From positions 1 to 51,308 of the forward strand of contig CAZLXW010000023.1 in NCBI GenBank assembly GCA_964563505.1: 51,308 bases of DNA, read 5' to 3'. The DNA is from UBA1351 sp964563505 (GTDB lineage: Bacteria; Bacillota; Clostridia; Lachnospirales; Vallitaleaceae). Below are positions 17,651 through 26,861 of this stretch, in pieces. A program made the position numbers and the translations under genes. Below the pieces are notes generated by a model. The model had not been told where the DNA came from and ran no database searches. It saw only the letters and a list, made by a program, of their open reading frames with translations. Numbering within the stretch: position 1 is the stretch's first letter; the number at the start of each line of letters is the position of its first letter.

Positions 17651-18158
17651 CTGCATACCCCTCTCCATATGCTGTATCTATTCGCTCATATAATAATTGT
17701 AAATTTTCTTGATTTTGATAAAATACAGGTGCAATCATGCCATCAATTGCTTTAAATACAATGGCAAAAACAAGTCCCCAAAATGTTGATGTCAGTGCAA
17801 TGGTAAAATTACTCATGACAATTGTACTTTCCAAACCAATCATCCTTAAAAGTCCAATAATCGTCCCTAATATTCCTAGCAAAGGAAACACACTATTTAT
17901 GGTTCCAAACAGGTGAAAATACATCACTTCTTTTTCTCTTAATTCTTGAAGTTCATGAATATTCACACGATTATTCTTAGCGCTTCTAATGCCAGCCACT
18001 AATAATTGAATGGGAAGATATACCGTTCCCTGACATTTTTTACGTAGAATAATAGAAACCGTTCTTAACCTAGGTATAATAAATACACCATTAAAAACAG
18101 CCAAGAGAATAATAATCAAATCGTATCCCAATATATTCCTAAGTATATTATTAAACAT
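17631..18158 (-). CDS. MotA/TolQ/ExbB-family proton channel protein
   Basis: A 175-residue membrane protein with three predicted helices (about 12-32, 82-105 and 118-142), the usual number for ExbB/TolQ. The second and third helices carry the family pattern: HLFGTINSVFPLLGILGTIIGLLRM, with the Gly-rich turn, and then FTIALTSTFWGLVFAIVFKAIDG, with a Thr-Ser-Thr stretch where ExbB lines the pore. It should form a proton-conducting pentamer around the ExbD-like helices. No TonB, TolA or outer-membrane receptor is nearby, as expected for a monoderm. It starts ten bases after topB with AAGGAGTGA as ribosome site, so it probably shares that transcript. Confidence 0.75.
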   Translation of the reverse strand: MFNNILRNILGYDLIIILLAVFNGVFIIPRLRTVSIILRKKCQGTVYLPIQLLVAGIRSAKNNRVNIHELQELREKEVMYFHLFGTINSVFPLLGILGTIIGLLRMIGLESTIVMSNFTIALTSTFWGLVFAIVFKAIDGMIAPVFYQNQENLQLLYERIDTAYGEGYADDQTDE

Positions 18159-18168
18159 GATTCACTCC

Positions 18169-20298
18169 TTAACTTGATGTTGATTTAAGTTTAACATTTT
18201 TAAGCTGAAGTCGTCCACTAGTCTCTAACTCAAGTGTTGCAAGCTTTTCTTCTTTTGTTTGTGGTTGTATAAATTCAAAGTTTTCGATATGTTTATCTTT
18301 TAATAAGCGCTCAACCATCTCTTCTGTCAAATCACCATAAGGATCTAATGCATTTTTCCAAAGGGTAAACTTACATCCATCAAGGAAACGGCTGCAATAA
18401 TACGCTTTTGAATTAACGGTTATTTGCCCTTCGCCACATATTGGACATTGCCCATATACTTTACCTTTAATCTTATAATTACTTTTACGTTTTTGATCTT
18501 CTTCAAAGGTCACTAAATGTTTTGATTTTTCTGCGCTCTTTACTAAATAGGCAACAAAGCGATTGATACTTGCCATAAACGGCTCAACCGGTAGTTTGTC
18601 CTGACTAATTTTAGTTAATCCTCGTTCCCATTTTCCGGTCATTTCAGGACTTTTTAATTCATCGGGAATAATTTGAATCAGTTTAATTCCTTTTTCTGTT
18701 GGATATAGGGATTTACCTTTTCTATAAATATATTTGACACTAATTAATCGTTCAATAATTCCTGCCCGCGTTGCCGGTGTTCCAAAGCCTGCTTCCTTTA
18801 ACTGCTCTTTTAATTCTTCCTCTTCAACGAATCGCCCTGCATTTTCCATTGCACTTAATAATGTAGCTTCTGTATAGGGTTTAGGTGGCGAGGTTTGCTT
18901 GGATTGGACCTCCGTTTCATGAACATGCACAAGATCGCCTTTTTTTAAGTTCGGAAGGGTCTCTTCATCTTGATCCGACATTTTTTGATATAATTTTTTC
19001 CAGCCTAAGTCACTAATGATTTTTCCTTTTGATACAAAGGTTTCTCCCAATACATCAATAATAACTTTTGTGGTTTTAAATTTATAGTCCTCATAAAATA
19101 TAGCAATAAATCGCTTCACAATCAACTGATATATATGTTTTTCCTGAGGGGACAAAGAAATGTTCTCAGGGTTTTTATCCGTTGGAATGATTGCATGGTG
19201 ATCCGTAATTTTGCTATTATTAATGATACGTTTACTAAATTTTAATTGCAATTTTCCGTCTTTCATCAGGGGCTCAATCGCTTTTGAATAAGGCAGAACA
19301 TTCACTGTAGCCATTGTTTTAATCACTGTATCTTTCATATCATCACTCAAAAAACGGCTATCCGTTCGAGGATAGGTGATTAATTTTCGTTTTTCATAAA
19401 GGTTCTGTGCATACTCAAGCACTTGTGTCGCTGTATACCCATATTGACGATTGCCATCACGCTGTAATTCAGTTAAATCATACAAAAACGGTGGCTTTTG
19501 ATTATTGTTCTTTTTTTCAATTTCAGAAACTTTTCCGTCTTGCTCTTTAACTTTTTCAGCAATTTTTTCAGCTTCTTCAAGCGTATCAATTTTCGTATCT
19601 GAAATTTGATTACTAAACCACGTTCCCTTAAATTCTCCGTAATCTGCAACTACTTCAAAATAATCTTTAGGTTTAAAATCTTGAATTTCATTATAGCGAT
19701 TAACAACCAAGGCTAATGTTGGCGTTTGAACACGCCCAATGCTTAATAAGGTATTGTTCAAGGTTGTATAAGCGCGTGTTGCATTAATCCCTACAAGCCA
19801 ATCCGATTCCGAACGACATTTAGCCGATAAATATAAACGATTATATTCTTTTCCGTCTTTTAAATGCTCAAAGCCCTGCTTTATAGCTTCATCCGTCATG
19901 GAACTAATCCATAACCTTGAAAAAGCTTTTGTCGATTCCACATACTCATATATATAGCGAAAAATGAGTTCTCCTTCTCGCCCACTGTCGGTTGCACAAA
20001 TCAAACTTTCTACATCTTCTCGATGACATAGTTTTTGAATAATCATAAGTTGTTTTTTGGTCTGAGGATAAGGTTTTACCTTAATCGTTTCCGGTATAAT
20101 GGGAAGGGATTGATAGGACCAACGTTTTAAACTTTCATCATAGTCTCTTGGTTCGTATAATGTAACCAAGTGTCCTACCGCCCAAGTAATAATATATTCA
20201 TCACTTTCCATAAAACCGTCTTTACGCATTCGAATATTCAAAACCTTCGCAATATCTCTTGCTACTGAAGGTTTTTCAGTAATAATGAGTTTTTTCAC
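18169..20298 (-). CDS. topB: DNA topoisomerase III (type IA)
   Basis: A 709-residue type IA topoisomerase that cuts and passes single strands, useful for decatenation and recombination intermediates. The Toprim domain opens the protein (ITEKPSVARDIAKVL) and continues with CATDSGREGELIFRYI. The catalytic tyrosine lies in ITYPRTDSRFLSDD near residue 310. One C-terminal zinc-type finger remains (CPICGEG, then YYCSRFLDGC). The start is GTG, with GGGAG seven bases before, overlapping the stop of the P-type ATPase by four bases. Confidence 0.95.
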   Translation of the reverse strand: MKKLIITEKPSVARDIAKVLNIRMRKDGFMESDEYIITWAVGHLVTLYEPRDYDESLKRWSYQSLPIIPETIKVKPYPQTKKQLMIIQKLCHREDVESLICATDSGREGELIFRYIYEYVESTKAFSRLWISSMTDEAIKQGFEHLKDGKEYNRLYLSAKCRSESDWLVGINATRAYTTLNNTLLSIGRVQTPTLALVVNRYNEIQDFKPKDYFEVVADYGEFKGTWFSNQISDTKIDTLEEAEKIAEKVKEQDGKVSEIEKKNNNQKPPFLYDLTELQRDGNRQYGYTATQVLEYAQNLYEKRKLITYPRTDSRFLSDDMKDTVIKTMATVNVLPYSKAIEPLMKDGKLQLKFSKRIINNSKITDHHAIIPTDKNPENISLSPQEKHIYQLIVKRFIAIFYEDYKFKTTKVIIDVLGETFVSKGKIISDLGWKKLYQKMSDQDEETLPNLKKGDLVHVHETEVQSKQTSPPKPYTEATLLSAMENAGRFVEEEELKEQLKEAGFGTPATRAGIIERLISVKYIYRKGKSLYPTEKGIKLIQIIPDELKSPEMTGKWERGLTKISQDKLPVEPFMASINRFVAYLVKSAEKSKHLVTFEEDQKRKSNYKIKGKVYGQCPICGEGQITVNSKAYYCSRFLDGCKFTLWKNALDPYGDLTEEMVERLLKDKHIENFEFIQPQTKEEKLATLELETSGRLQLKNVKLKSTSS

Positions 20299-22967
20299 TG
20301 TTTAACTCCCATCGTATTAATTTGTTTACCTATTTCACTAAATATTGTCGGTATCACACCTAATCCCATGGCGATAAGTAACTGGTCGATCGAAAGTGCA
20401 ACCGTCGAGAATATCGTTGAAATTCCCGGTAAATATATTACTCCCAGCAACATAACCACAGCACCAATAACCGATAAATTCAAATATCTATTTGAAAAAA
20501 CACGTATTTTCCACAGCGGTTTCGTTTCATTTCGTGCTGAATATGCTCTTAACATTTCTCCAATGATTAATGTCACAAAACAAAAGGTTCGCGCCAGAGA
20601 TTCTGATTCCGAACCAGGGGTAAACCAATTCAGGCCTATTCTAAATGAAATAAGTGTTGCCGTCATTAAGCCTATACTTTGAATAGCAATCGATATTTGC
20701 ATGGTACGATTGACAATCGCTTCGTTTTTATCTCTAGGTTTCTGATCCATAATACCTTCTCCACCCTCTTCAAGACCTAATGCAAAGGCAGGAAAGGAAT
20801 CGGTAACTAAGTTAACCCACAAGAGTTGGATGGGTAATAATGGTACCGGCCACTTAAGCAAAATCGCTATAAAGATAATTAAAATCTCCCCTATATTACA
20901 TGATAATAAGAATCCGACAAACTTTCGGATATTACTATAAATAATTCGACCTTCTTCAACAGAATCAACGATGCTTGCAAAATTATCATCGGTCAGTATC
21001 ATATCCGCCGCTTCTTTTGAAACATCCGTTCCGGTAATACCCATGGCCACACCAATGTCTGCTTGTTTGAGCGCCGGCGCATCATTGACACCATCTCCGG
21101 TCATTGCAACAACTTCACCTGTAGCTCGCAAAGCCTTAACAATTCGCACTTTATGTTCCGGAGAAACTCTGGCAAAAATATTGGTGTTTTTGACGGCTTC
21201 TTGCAACTCCTCATCGGAGAGTTTATTGATTTTAGCACCTTCCATTGCTTGAGACTCATCATCAATCACACCGATTTGACGTCCAATAGCACTAGCTGTA
21301 ATAATATGATCGCCTGTAATCATGACAACACGGATGCCGGCTTTTTTACACAGCTTTATTGCATCCTTTACTTCTTCTCGTGGAGGGTCAATCATACCAC
21401 TAAGTCCGGTAAAGATTAGATCTTCTTCTTCGTTTTCTAGTTTTGCCGTCTCGATGACTGGTTTATAGGCAAATCCTAAAACACGTAAAGCTTCCTTGGC
21501 ATATTGTCTATTTTTTTCTAAAAGTTCTTCTCTTTTCGTTTCTGTCAATTCAACAACTTTATTATTTTCAAGAATTTTCGTTGAACGATTGAGAATGACA
21601 TCCGGGGCACCTTTTGTAAACATTAAAATTTCGTCATCAAACTTATGCATTGTTGACATTAATTTACGTTCTGAATCAAAAGGAAATTCTTGGATTCGAG
21701 GATGGATTTGATTCATCTTTTGATAAGATACTCCACCCTTTTCACCTAAAACTAAAAGCGCACCTTCTGTTGGATCACCAACTACATCGCCATCATCAAA
21801 GTCTGCATCGTTACATAAGGTTGCAATTTCTAACAAGCGCTTTATAGTATCATTAACCGCTTGACTTTCTCCACCTAGTATTTCACCTTCAAAATTGTAT
21901 CCGGTTCCGGTTATCTTCATTTCTTCATAACCATTATAGACTTTTTGCACGGTCATTTTATTCTGGGTTAATGTCCCTGTTTTGTCTGTGCAAATCGTCG
22001 AAGTACTTCCTAATGTCTCTACGGCACTTAATTGTTTAACAATGGCATGACGTTTTATCATTCGTTGCATCCCCATTGCTAGAACAACCGTAACCACTGC
22101 AGGTAAACCTTCCGGAATAGCTGCAACAGCTAAACTGACAGCAATCATAAATATTTCAAAGAGGTCTTCGCCTCTTAGCATACCAAGAGCAAAGATAATT
22201 GCAGAAACACCAATACAAATAATTCCTAAATATTTCCCAAATTCTGCCAACTTGTTTTGTAAAGGTGTTTGAGTATCTTCCGTTTCATCAAGCATGGTGG
22301 CTATTTGGCCGATTTCTGTGTCCATGCCTATTCCGATTACAATGGCTTTGCCACGTCCATATGTAACGATTGTGCTCATATATCCACTATTAATCCGATC
22401 ACCAAGTGCGACCTCTTCATCGACAATTGTGTTTGCATCTTTCATGACAGCAACAGATTCTCCGGTTAATGCAGATTCATCAATTTTTAGATTGATGCTT
22501 TCAACCAAACGAACATCTGCCGGAACATAATCACCTGCCTCTAATACGACTAAATCTCCGGGAACCAAATCCTTTGAAGAAATACTCATAATATGATGGT
22601 CTCGTATTACTTTCGCCTTTGGTGCTGCCATACTTTTAAGGGCGGCAAGTGCATTATTAGCTTTATTTTCCTGGTAAGTTCCTAAGACCGCATTTAAAAC
22701 AACAATGCCTAAAATAACTACACCTTCAAATGCATCTCCTAAAATAATGGAAATAATCGCTGCAACAATAAGTATCAAAATCATAAAATCTTTAAACTGA
22801 TCTAATATCATGGCAAACAATGTTTTTTTCGCTTTACTTTGCAAAGTATTTTCGCCATATTTTTCTTTTCGATTTTGAATTTCTTCCTTTTTTAAACCTT
22901 TTGTAAGGTCTGTGCTAAAATCCGTCACAACATCTTGTATTGATTTATTATGTATATACTCTTTCAC
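20295..22967 (-). CDS. Calcium-transporting P-type ATPase (type IIA)
   Basis: An 890-residue cation pump of the SERCA/PMR1 type that probably exports calcium. The N-terminal cation-ATPase domain (about 1-75) is followed by the actuator motif LTGES, helix 4 with AAIPEGLPAVVTVVLAMGM, the phosphorylation motif CTDKTGTLTQNKM (Asp near 328) and the hinge motif MTGDGVNDAPALKQAD. Helices 5 and 6 have the calcium-type residues NIGEILIIF and LLWVNLVTDSFPA. The start is GTG after GGGAGG. It heads the minus-strand run that continues into topB and the ExbB/ExbD-like genes. Metal specificity is inferred from the family. Confidence 0.92.
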   Translation of the reverse strand: MKEYIHNKSIQDVVTDFSTDLTKGLKKEEIQNRKEKYGENTLQSKAKKTLFAMILDQFKDFMILILIVAAIISIILGDAFEGVVILGIVVLNAVLGTYQENKANNALAALKSMAAPKAKVIRDHHIMSISSKDLVPGDLVVLEAGDYVPADVRLVESINLKIDESALTGESVAVMKDANTIVDEEVALGDRINSGYMSTIVTYGRGKAIVIGIGMDTEIGQIATMLDETEDTQTPLQNKLAEFGKYLGIICIGVSAIIFALGMLRGEDLFEIFMIAVSLAVAAIPEGLPAVVTVVLAMGMQRMIKRHAIVKQLSAVETLGSTSTICTDKTGTLTQNKMTVQKVYNGYEEMKITGTGYNFEGEILGGESQAVNDTIKRLLEIATLCNDADFDDGDVVGDPTEGALLVLGEKGGVSYQKMNQIHPRIQEFPFDSERKLMSTMHKFDDEILMFTKGAPDVILNRSTKILENNKVVELTETKREELLEKNRQYAKEALRVLGFAYKPVIETAKLENEEEDLIFTGLSGMIDPPREEVKDAIKLCKKAGIRVVMITGDHIITASAIGRQIGVIDDESQAMEGAKINKLSDEELQEAVKNTNIFARVSPEHKVRIVKALRATGEVVAMTGDGVNDAPALKQADIGVAMGITGTDVSKEAADMILTDDNFASIVDSVEEGRIIYSNIRKFVGFLLSCNIGEILIIFIAILLKWPVPLLPIQLLWVNLVTDSFPAFALGLEEGGEGIMDQKPRDKNEAIVNRTMQISIAIQSIGLMTATLISFRIGLNWFTPGSESESLARTFCFVTLIIGEMLRAYSARNETKPLWKIRVFSNRYLNLSVIGAVVMLLGVIYLPGISTIFSTVALSIDQLLIAMGLGVIPTIFSEIGKQINTMGVKQ

Positions 22968-23084
22968 ATTAAGCCTCCCTTATGTTATTTCTCTCATGAT
23001 GATATTATATCATATTTACTTGAATTTACTACACCATTATGATAAAGTCATATCGAAAACTTAAAATGAGAAGGGTCAAAAATT

Positions 23085-23816
23085 ATGCAAAATAAATTGT
23101 CAAGCGAGTTTGTTGCACCAACATATATCAATGGTTTAAAGGCCGGTTTTCCTATTGCTTTAGGATACTTAGTGGTTTCCTTTACTTTTGGAATGACTGC
23201 CTGCTTAAGCGGATTCACTGTTTTTGAAGCCGTATTTATGAGTATGTCCAATGTTACCTCAGCCGGACAATTTGCAGGTATGAATCTGTTGATTGCAGGA
23301 ACAAAATATACAGAACTCCTATTGACTGTTGGAATTATAAATATTCGTTATTTACTCATGTCAACCGCATTGTCCCAAAAAATCCCTTTACGTATGCCTT
23401 TATATCAACAATTAATTATGGCCTTTGGTGTGACCGATGAAACCTTTACCGTGGCTTCTGTGGAAGTGGAAACAATTACTTTTTCTTATTTTATGGGTTT
23501 AATAACGCTTCCTTATTTAGGTTGGTCTGCCGGGACTTTCTTTGGATCTTTAATGGATAGTTTTTTAAGCCCAAGCATGCAAAGTTCGGCAGCAATTGCG
23601 CTTTATTGTATGTTCATCGCCCTTGTTGTCCCGCCGATGAAGCATCATCAAAGTATTCGAAAGGTTGTATTCGTTACCATGTTTGTTCGACTTATGATGC
23701 TCATGCTTCCTATTGTAAATCAACTATCTTCCGGTTATTCAATTATTATAGCTGCTTGTCTTGGAGCTTTATATGGTGCCTATACAGATAGCAAGCAAAA
23801 AATGGAGGTAGTCTGA
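23085..23816 (+). CDS. azlC: Branched-chain amino-acid exporter, large subunit AzlC
   Basis: A 243-residue polytopic membrane protein of the AzlC family. The N-terminal block AGFPIALGYLVVSFTFGM and the following MSNVTSAGQFAGMNLL segment are characteristic. With AzlD it exports branched-chain amino acids or toxic analogues. The ATG at 23085 follows AGAAGGG. It is divergent from the P-type ATPase gene. A possible weak promoter (TTGAAT, 17 bp, TAAAGT) lies just upstream. Its presence a few kilobases from the ilv operon fits control of branched-chain amino-acid pools. Confidence 0.92.
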   Translation: MQNKLSSEFVAPTYINGLKAGFPIALGYLVVSFTFGMTACLSGFTVFEAVFMSMSNVTSAGQFAGMNLLIAGTKYTELLLTVGIINIRYLLMSTALSQKIPLRMPLYQQLIMAFGVTDETFTVASVEVETITFSYFMGLITLPYLGWSAGTFFGSLMDSFLSPSMQSSAAIALYCMFIALVVPPMKHHQSIRKVVFVTMFVRLMMLMLPIVNQLSSGYSIIIAACLGALYGAYTDSKQKMEVV

Positions 23817-24121
23817 TGATTAAACCTATTTATGGAATTTTATTGATGGCCATAATCACCTACTTTATTCGTGTAAGTCCTTTTCTTTTATTTAGAAAAA
23901 AGATTGAATCGCCATTTATTCAATCTTTTCTATATTATATACCTTATGCAATTTTGACTTCAATGACCATACCGGATATTTTTTATTCGACGCATTTTTT
24001 ACCTGCCGCAATTGCAGGGACTCTTGTCGCTCTCATCTTGGGTTGGTTTGAAAAAAGTTTAATGACGGTATCCATGTCTGCCGTACTTGTAGCTTATCTC
24101 GTCATAAGCATTTTTAGTTAA
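23816..24121 (+). CDS. azlD: Branched-chain amino-acid exporter, small subunit AzlD
   Basis: A 101-residue membrane protein with three to four helices and the AzlD opening (YFIRVSPFLLFRKKI), then PFIQSFLYYIPYAILTSM. It works with AzlC. Its ATG overlaps the AzlC stop by one base and is preceded by GGAGG, indicating translational coupling. Length and helix pattern match the family. Confidence 0.9.
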   Translation: MIKPIYGILLMAIITYFIRVSPFLLFRKKIESPFIQSFLYYIPYAILTSMTIPDIFYSTHFLPAAIAGTLVALILGWFEKSLMTVSMSAVLVAYLVISIFS

Positions 24122-24137
24122 TGAAAGGAGCAAACTT

Positions 24138-24773
24138 ATGAATCCAGTAAAACAAAAGTATCAAAATCAAGCAAATACAATTATTAGTGCCCTAGAAAAA
24201 CGCAACATGAAGGGATATTACTTTAAAACCTCAGAAGATGCTGTTTCCTTTATCCAAGCATTTATCCAAGCAAAATCTTCGGTGAGTTGGGGAGGCTCAA
24301 TGACACTACACGAGTCCGGTATCATTGACGCATTAAATGCAATGGATTTGAAGCGACTTGACCGTGACCAAGCAGCCACTCCTGCTGAGCGTCATGAAAT
24401 TGCCCGTGACGCCCTACGCGCAAATATTTTTTTGACGAGTACGAATGCCATTACCCTAGACGGAAAACTTGTGAATATCGATGGTAATGGGAATCGCGTC
24501 GCCGCTCTCATCTTTGGTCCGGACCAAGTTCTTGTTGTTGCAGGTATGAACAAAGTTGCCGTTGATGAAAGAACTGCTGTTTTACGGGTACAAAACATCG
24601 CTTCACCTGCAAATACAGTACGCCTAAAGCAAAACACTCCTTGTGCTAAAACCGGAAAATGTCATCACTGTCTTGTTGATGACTGTATTTGTTCACATAC
24701 GGTTATCACTAGACGTTCTAATCGTCCTGACCGTATACATGTCATTCTAATCGGAGAAGAACTTGGCTATTAA
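24138..24773 (+). CDS. LUD-domain protein (LutC/DUF162 type)
   Basis: A 211-residue protein of the LUD family, named for the LutB/LutC lactate-utilisation proteins. Typical segments are SSVSWGGSMTLHESGI, ANIFLTSTNAITLDGKLVNIDGNGNRVA and VLVVAGMNKV. The C-terminus adds a cysteine cluster, CAKTGKCHHC followed by DDCICSH, that could bind a metal or an Fe-S cluster. No lutA or lutB is nearby, so it is not a classical lactate operon. It follows azlD by 16 bases with AAAGGAG before the ATG, so it is probably co-transcribed with the exporter. The stop is one base from the convergent LiaF-like gene. The function is unknown. Confidence 0.82.
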   Translation: MNPVKQKYQNQANTIISALEKRNMKGYYFKTSEDAVSFIQAFIQAKSSVSWGGSMTLHESGIIDALNAMDLKRLDRDQAATPAERHEIARDALRANIFLTSTNAITLDGKLVNIDGNGNRVAALIFGPDQVLVVAGMNKVAVDERTAVLRVQNIASPANTVRLKQNTPCAKTGKCHHCLVDDCICSHTVITRRSNRPDRIHVILIGEELGY

Positions 24774-24774
24774 A

Positions 24775-25452
24775 TTAGTCGTCTTCTTGATGCTTAACAT
24801 CTAATCCACCAAACATAACAAAAGCATTAACATTTAGTTCTGCTTTTGTTTCGGTGGTTTTTTTAAGGGTTTTATTTCCCCAGCCCCCAAATAAGGGTAT
24901 GCCTGTTATGGTTACTTTCCAATCTTTAGGTACGATAATATCAATACCTCCAAAGGCAACAAAGACGTCAATATGGGCCGGCTGGTTTTCTTCAATTTGA
25001 GCCAAGCGAAGATCTAAATCAATGCCTCCAAAGGCAGCAAATAAATCCGCACCTTTATAATTTGTGGAGTCACAAGCAATCTCAGCCCCCGAAAAAGCAA
25101 CCGCTTGCTTGATATAATCTTTACTATTCACCTTGCCTCTGCTTTTAGGAAAAATCAGCCAAAGGCCAATAACAATAATAATCAAAGGAACAATTATTTC
25201 CCATGCATCAAATGGAAGAATGGCTAAATCCATTGTATCGAGCAAAAAAATGATTCCAACAACAGTAATAATTAATCCGGAAAGCCGAAAACCATTTGCA
25301 CCTATAATGTTTGATAATCCTATAGCAATAATAATTACCGGCCAATACCGACCGATCAAATCACCGGCATCAATTTCCGGACTCAATGCACTTATTAAAA
25401 ACAAACCACCTAATAAAATAATAATAATTCCATAAAATCTTCTTTGAGACAT
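24775..25452 (-). CDS. LiaF-like membrane protein
   Basis: A 225-residue protein with four N-terminal membrane helices (about 5-105). These are followed by a soluble domain with repeated FGG motifs (AAFGGIDLDL, VAFGGIDIIVP, MFGGLDVKH), the hallmark of the LiaF/cell-wall-active antibiotic response C-terminal domain. LiaF proteins inhibit a LiaRS-type envelope-stress two-component system. No kinase or response regulator is adjacent, so the partner is unknown here. The start has GAGGAGGAAG. It lies 26 bases after the AMMECR1/Memo gene on the same strand and may be read with that operon. Confidence 0.8.
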   Translation of the reverse strand: MSQRRFYGIIIILLGGLFLISALSPEIDAGDLIGRYWPVIIIAIGLSNIIGANGFRLSGLIITVVGIIFLLDTMDLAILPFDAWEIIVPLIIIVIGLWLIFPKSRGKVNSKDYIKQAVAFSGAEIACDSTNYKGADLFAAFGGIDLDLRLAQIEENQPAHIDVFVAFGGIDIIVPKDWKVTITGIPLFGGWGNKTLKKTTETKAELNVNAFVMFGGLDVKHQEDD

Positions 25453-25478
25453 TTTCTTCCTCCTCGTCCATATCGTTT

Positions 25479-26861
25479 TTATTCATGTCTTTCAACTTTA
25501 AATCTAAACAAAGCAAACTTACCTTCACTTATTCCTGCTTTTTGTTTAGCTATGTTTATTTGTTCTTCAACAGTATCAATACCTTCAAGTCTTGGCAATA
25601 ATAGACCTCTCTTTATTCCCTGTTCAACAATAACTCCATACATATCAACATCCAATTGTTCCGCACTCTTAATTGGTTCAATCGGCATTAGGACATCGAC
25701 TTTAACCTCTAAATCTTTTAACTCATTTTCTGCCACCGGATTAAATCGAGGGTCTGATGAGCATGCACTAATTCCATTGTAAATAATTTCTTCAATAATA
25801 TTTTCATTAACGCCCTGAATGGTGCCAATACAGCCTCGGAGATTGCCATATTTATGAATAGATACGAAAACTCCCGAACGTTTTGACATAGCTTCATCAA
25901 CAAACTCTTGAGAAAACTCTTGTGCATTAAAGGTATATTTTTTATGGGTTTTCACATAGTGCTCAATACTTTTTCTTGCCAGTTGAACGTATTCATCTTC
26001 ATGACTTAAGCCATTCATAATTCCACCACCTTCCATATATGCTGTTAAATATCCAACACCAAAGGGACCTTCATAGCTAAATATCTGTGATGAATCTATG
26101 CCATCTTCAAGTAGGCCAAATCCTATTAAATAGGGTCTCAATCCACATTGGGCAGCATTGTCAATAAAATCAGATGACAATCCCAATAAAGGATCCACGC
26201 GTTTTTCATGGATTGCATCTTGAATTATTGTATCAAAACGTATTCCATCCGGATGATATGCATAAGGTCCACTGTCCTTTAATGCATGAGATAAATCGCC
26301 ACTGACCACAAGAAGTATCTCTTGCCCGGTTTCTTTGGCATAGGATTCAATGACTCGATTGATACATTGACCGATTTGATAATTTTCAGATAAGGGGGTA
26401 AATCCCGGCGTTATATGTACAATGGAATAGGTATCGTATTCTTTGTCAATGTAGTGCATTGGCACAAGTACACCATGATCTAATCCAGTACGTATATTAT
26501 ATGTGTCTGCTAATTCTTGGGTCATGACCACCGTATTTATTTTCTCATCTCGCAATTCGTCAACAATTTTTTTGGTCAAGGTGCGATTAACGACTTTTTT
26601 TGTACCAATCTTTGGATGACCAAATTGTTGAAAACTTCCTTCAAGAACCTCCCCATCTAAAATACATGTCGCATCTGAAAAAGCATTCCCATGTGGTGTT
26701 ATAAATATAATCGTATCCGGTTGAATGTGACCGACTTTTTTTGCTAAGGCTCTCATTCCTTGAATTGTCTCTTGAGCCGGCTCTCTTTCTTTTCCGCCAA
26801 TTTCTTCAATAATAATAGGCGGATGTGGCATAAACATAATCGTTTGTTTCACATTTCTCAC
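25479..26861 (-). CDS. Memo-AMMECR1 fusion protein (AmmeMemoRadiSam system A/B)
   Basis: A 460-residue fusion. Residues about 1-265 are a Memo-type class III extradiol-dioxygenase-like domain with histidines in FITPHGNAF, GLDHGVLVPMHYI and VSGDLSHALK. Residues about 285-460 are AMMECR1, with its signature LRGCIGTI near 340. The two halves are separate genes in many bacteria. Together with the radical SAM gene upstream they form a widely conserved trio whose biochemical role I do not know to be established in bacteria. The GTG start overlaps the upstream stop by four bases; a second in-frame GTG at 26852 has a better-spaced GAGGTGA and may be the real start. Confidence 0.88.
   Translation of the reverse strand: MRNVKQTIMFMPHPPIIIEEIGGKEREPAQETIQGMRALAKKVGHIQPDTIIFITPHGNAFSDATCILDGEVLEGSFQQFGHPKIGTKKVVNRTLTKKIVDELRDEKINTVVMTQELADTYNIRTGLDHGVLVPMHYIDKEYDTYSIVHITPGFTPLSENYQIGQCINRVIESYAKETGQEILLVVSGDLSHALKDSGPYAYHPDGIRFDTIIQDAIHEKRVDPLLGLSSDFIDNAAQCGLRPYLIGFGLLEDGIDSSQIFSYEGPFGVGYLTAYMEGGGIMNGLSHEDEYVQLARKSIEHYVKTHKKYTFNAQEFSQEFVDEAMSKRSGVFVSIHKYGNLRGCIGTIQGVNENIIEEIIYNGISACSSDPRFNPVAENELKDLEVKVDVLMPIEPIKSAEQLDVDMYGVIVEQGIKRGLLLPRLEGIDTVEEQINIAKQKAGISEGKFALFRFKVERHE

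Noticed and set aside
16584..18158. Zorya-type defence or flagellar stator (MotAB) for the ExbB/ExbD-like genes
   Set aside because: The ExbB-like protein is only 175 residues, with three helices and no long cytoplasmic tail. Neither partner has an OmpA-type peptidoglycan-binding domain, and no Zorya helicase or nuclease genes or flagellar genes are adjacent.
21063..21419. Reading frame of 118 codons on the plus strand
   Set aside because: Antisense to the P-type ATPase; Cys/Phe/Asn-rich composition typical of a shadow frame.
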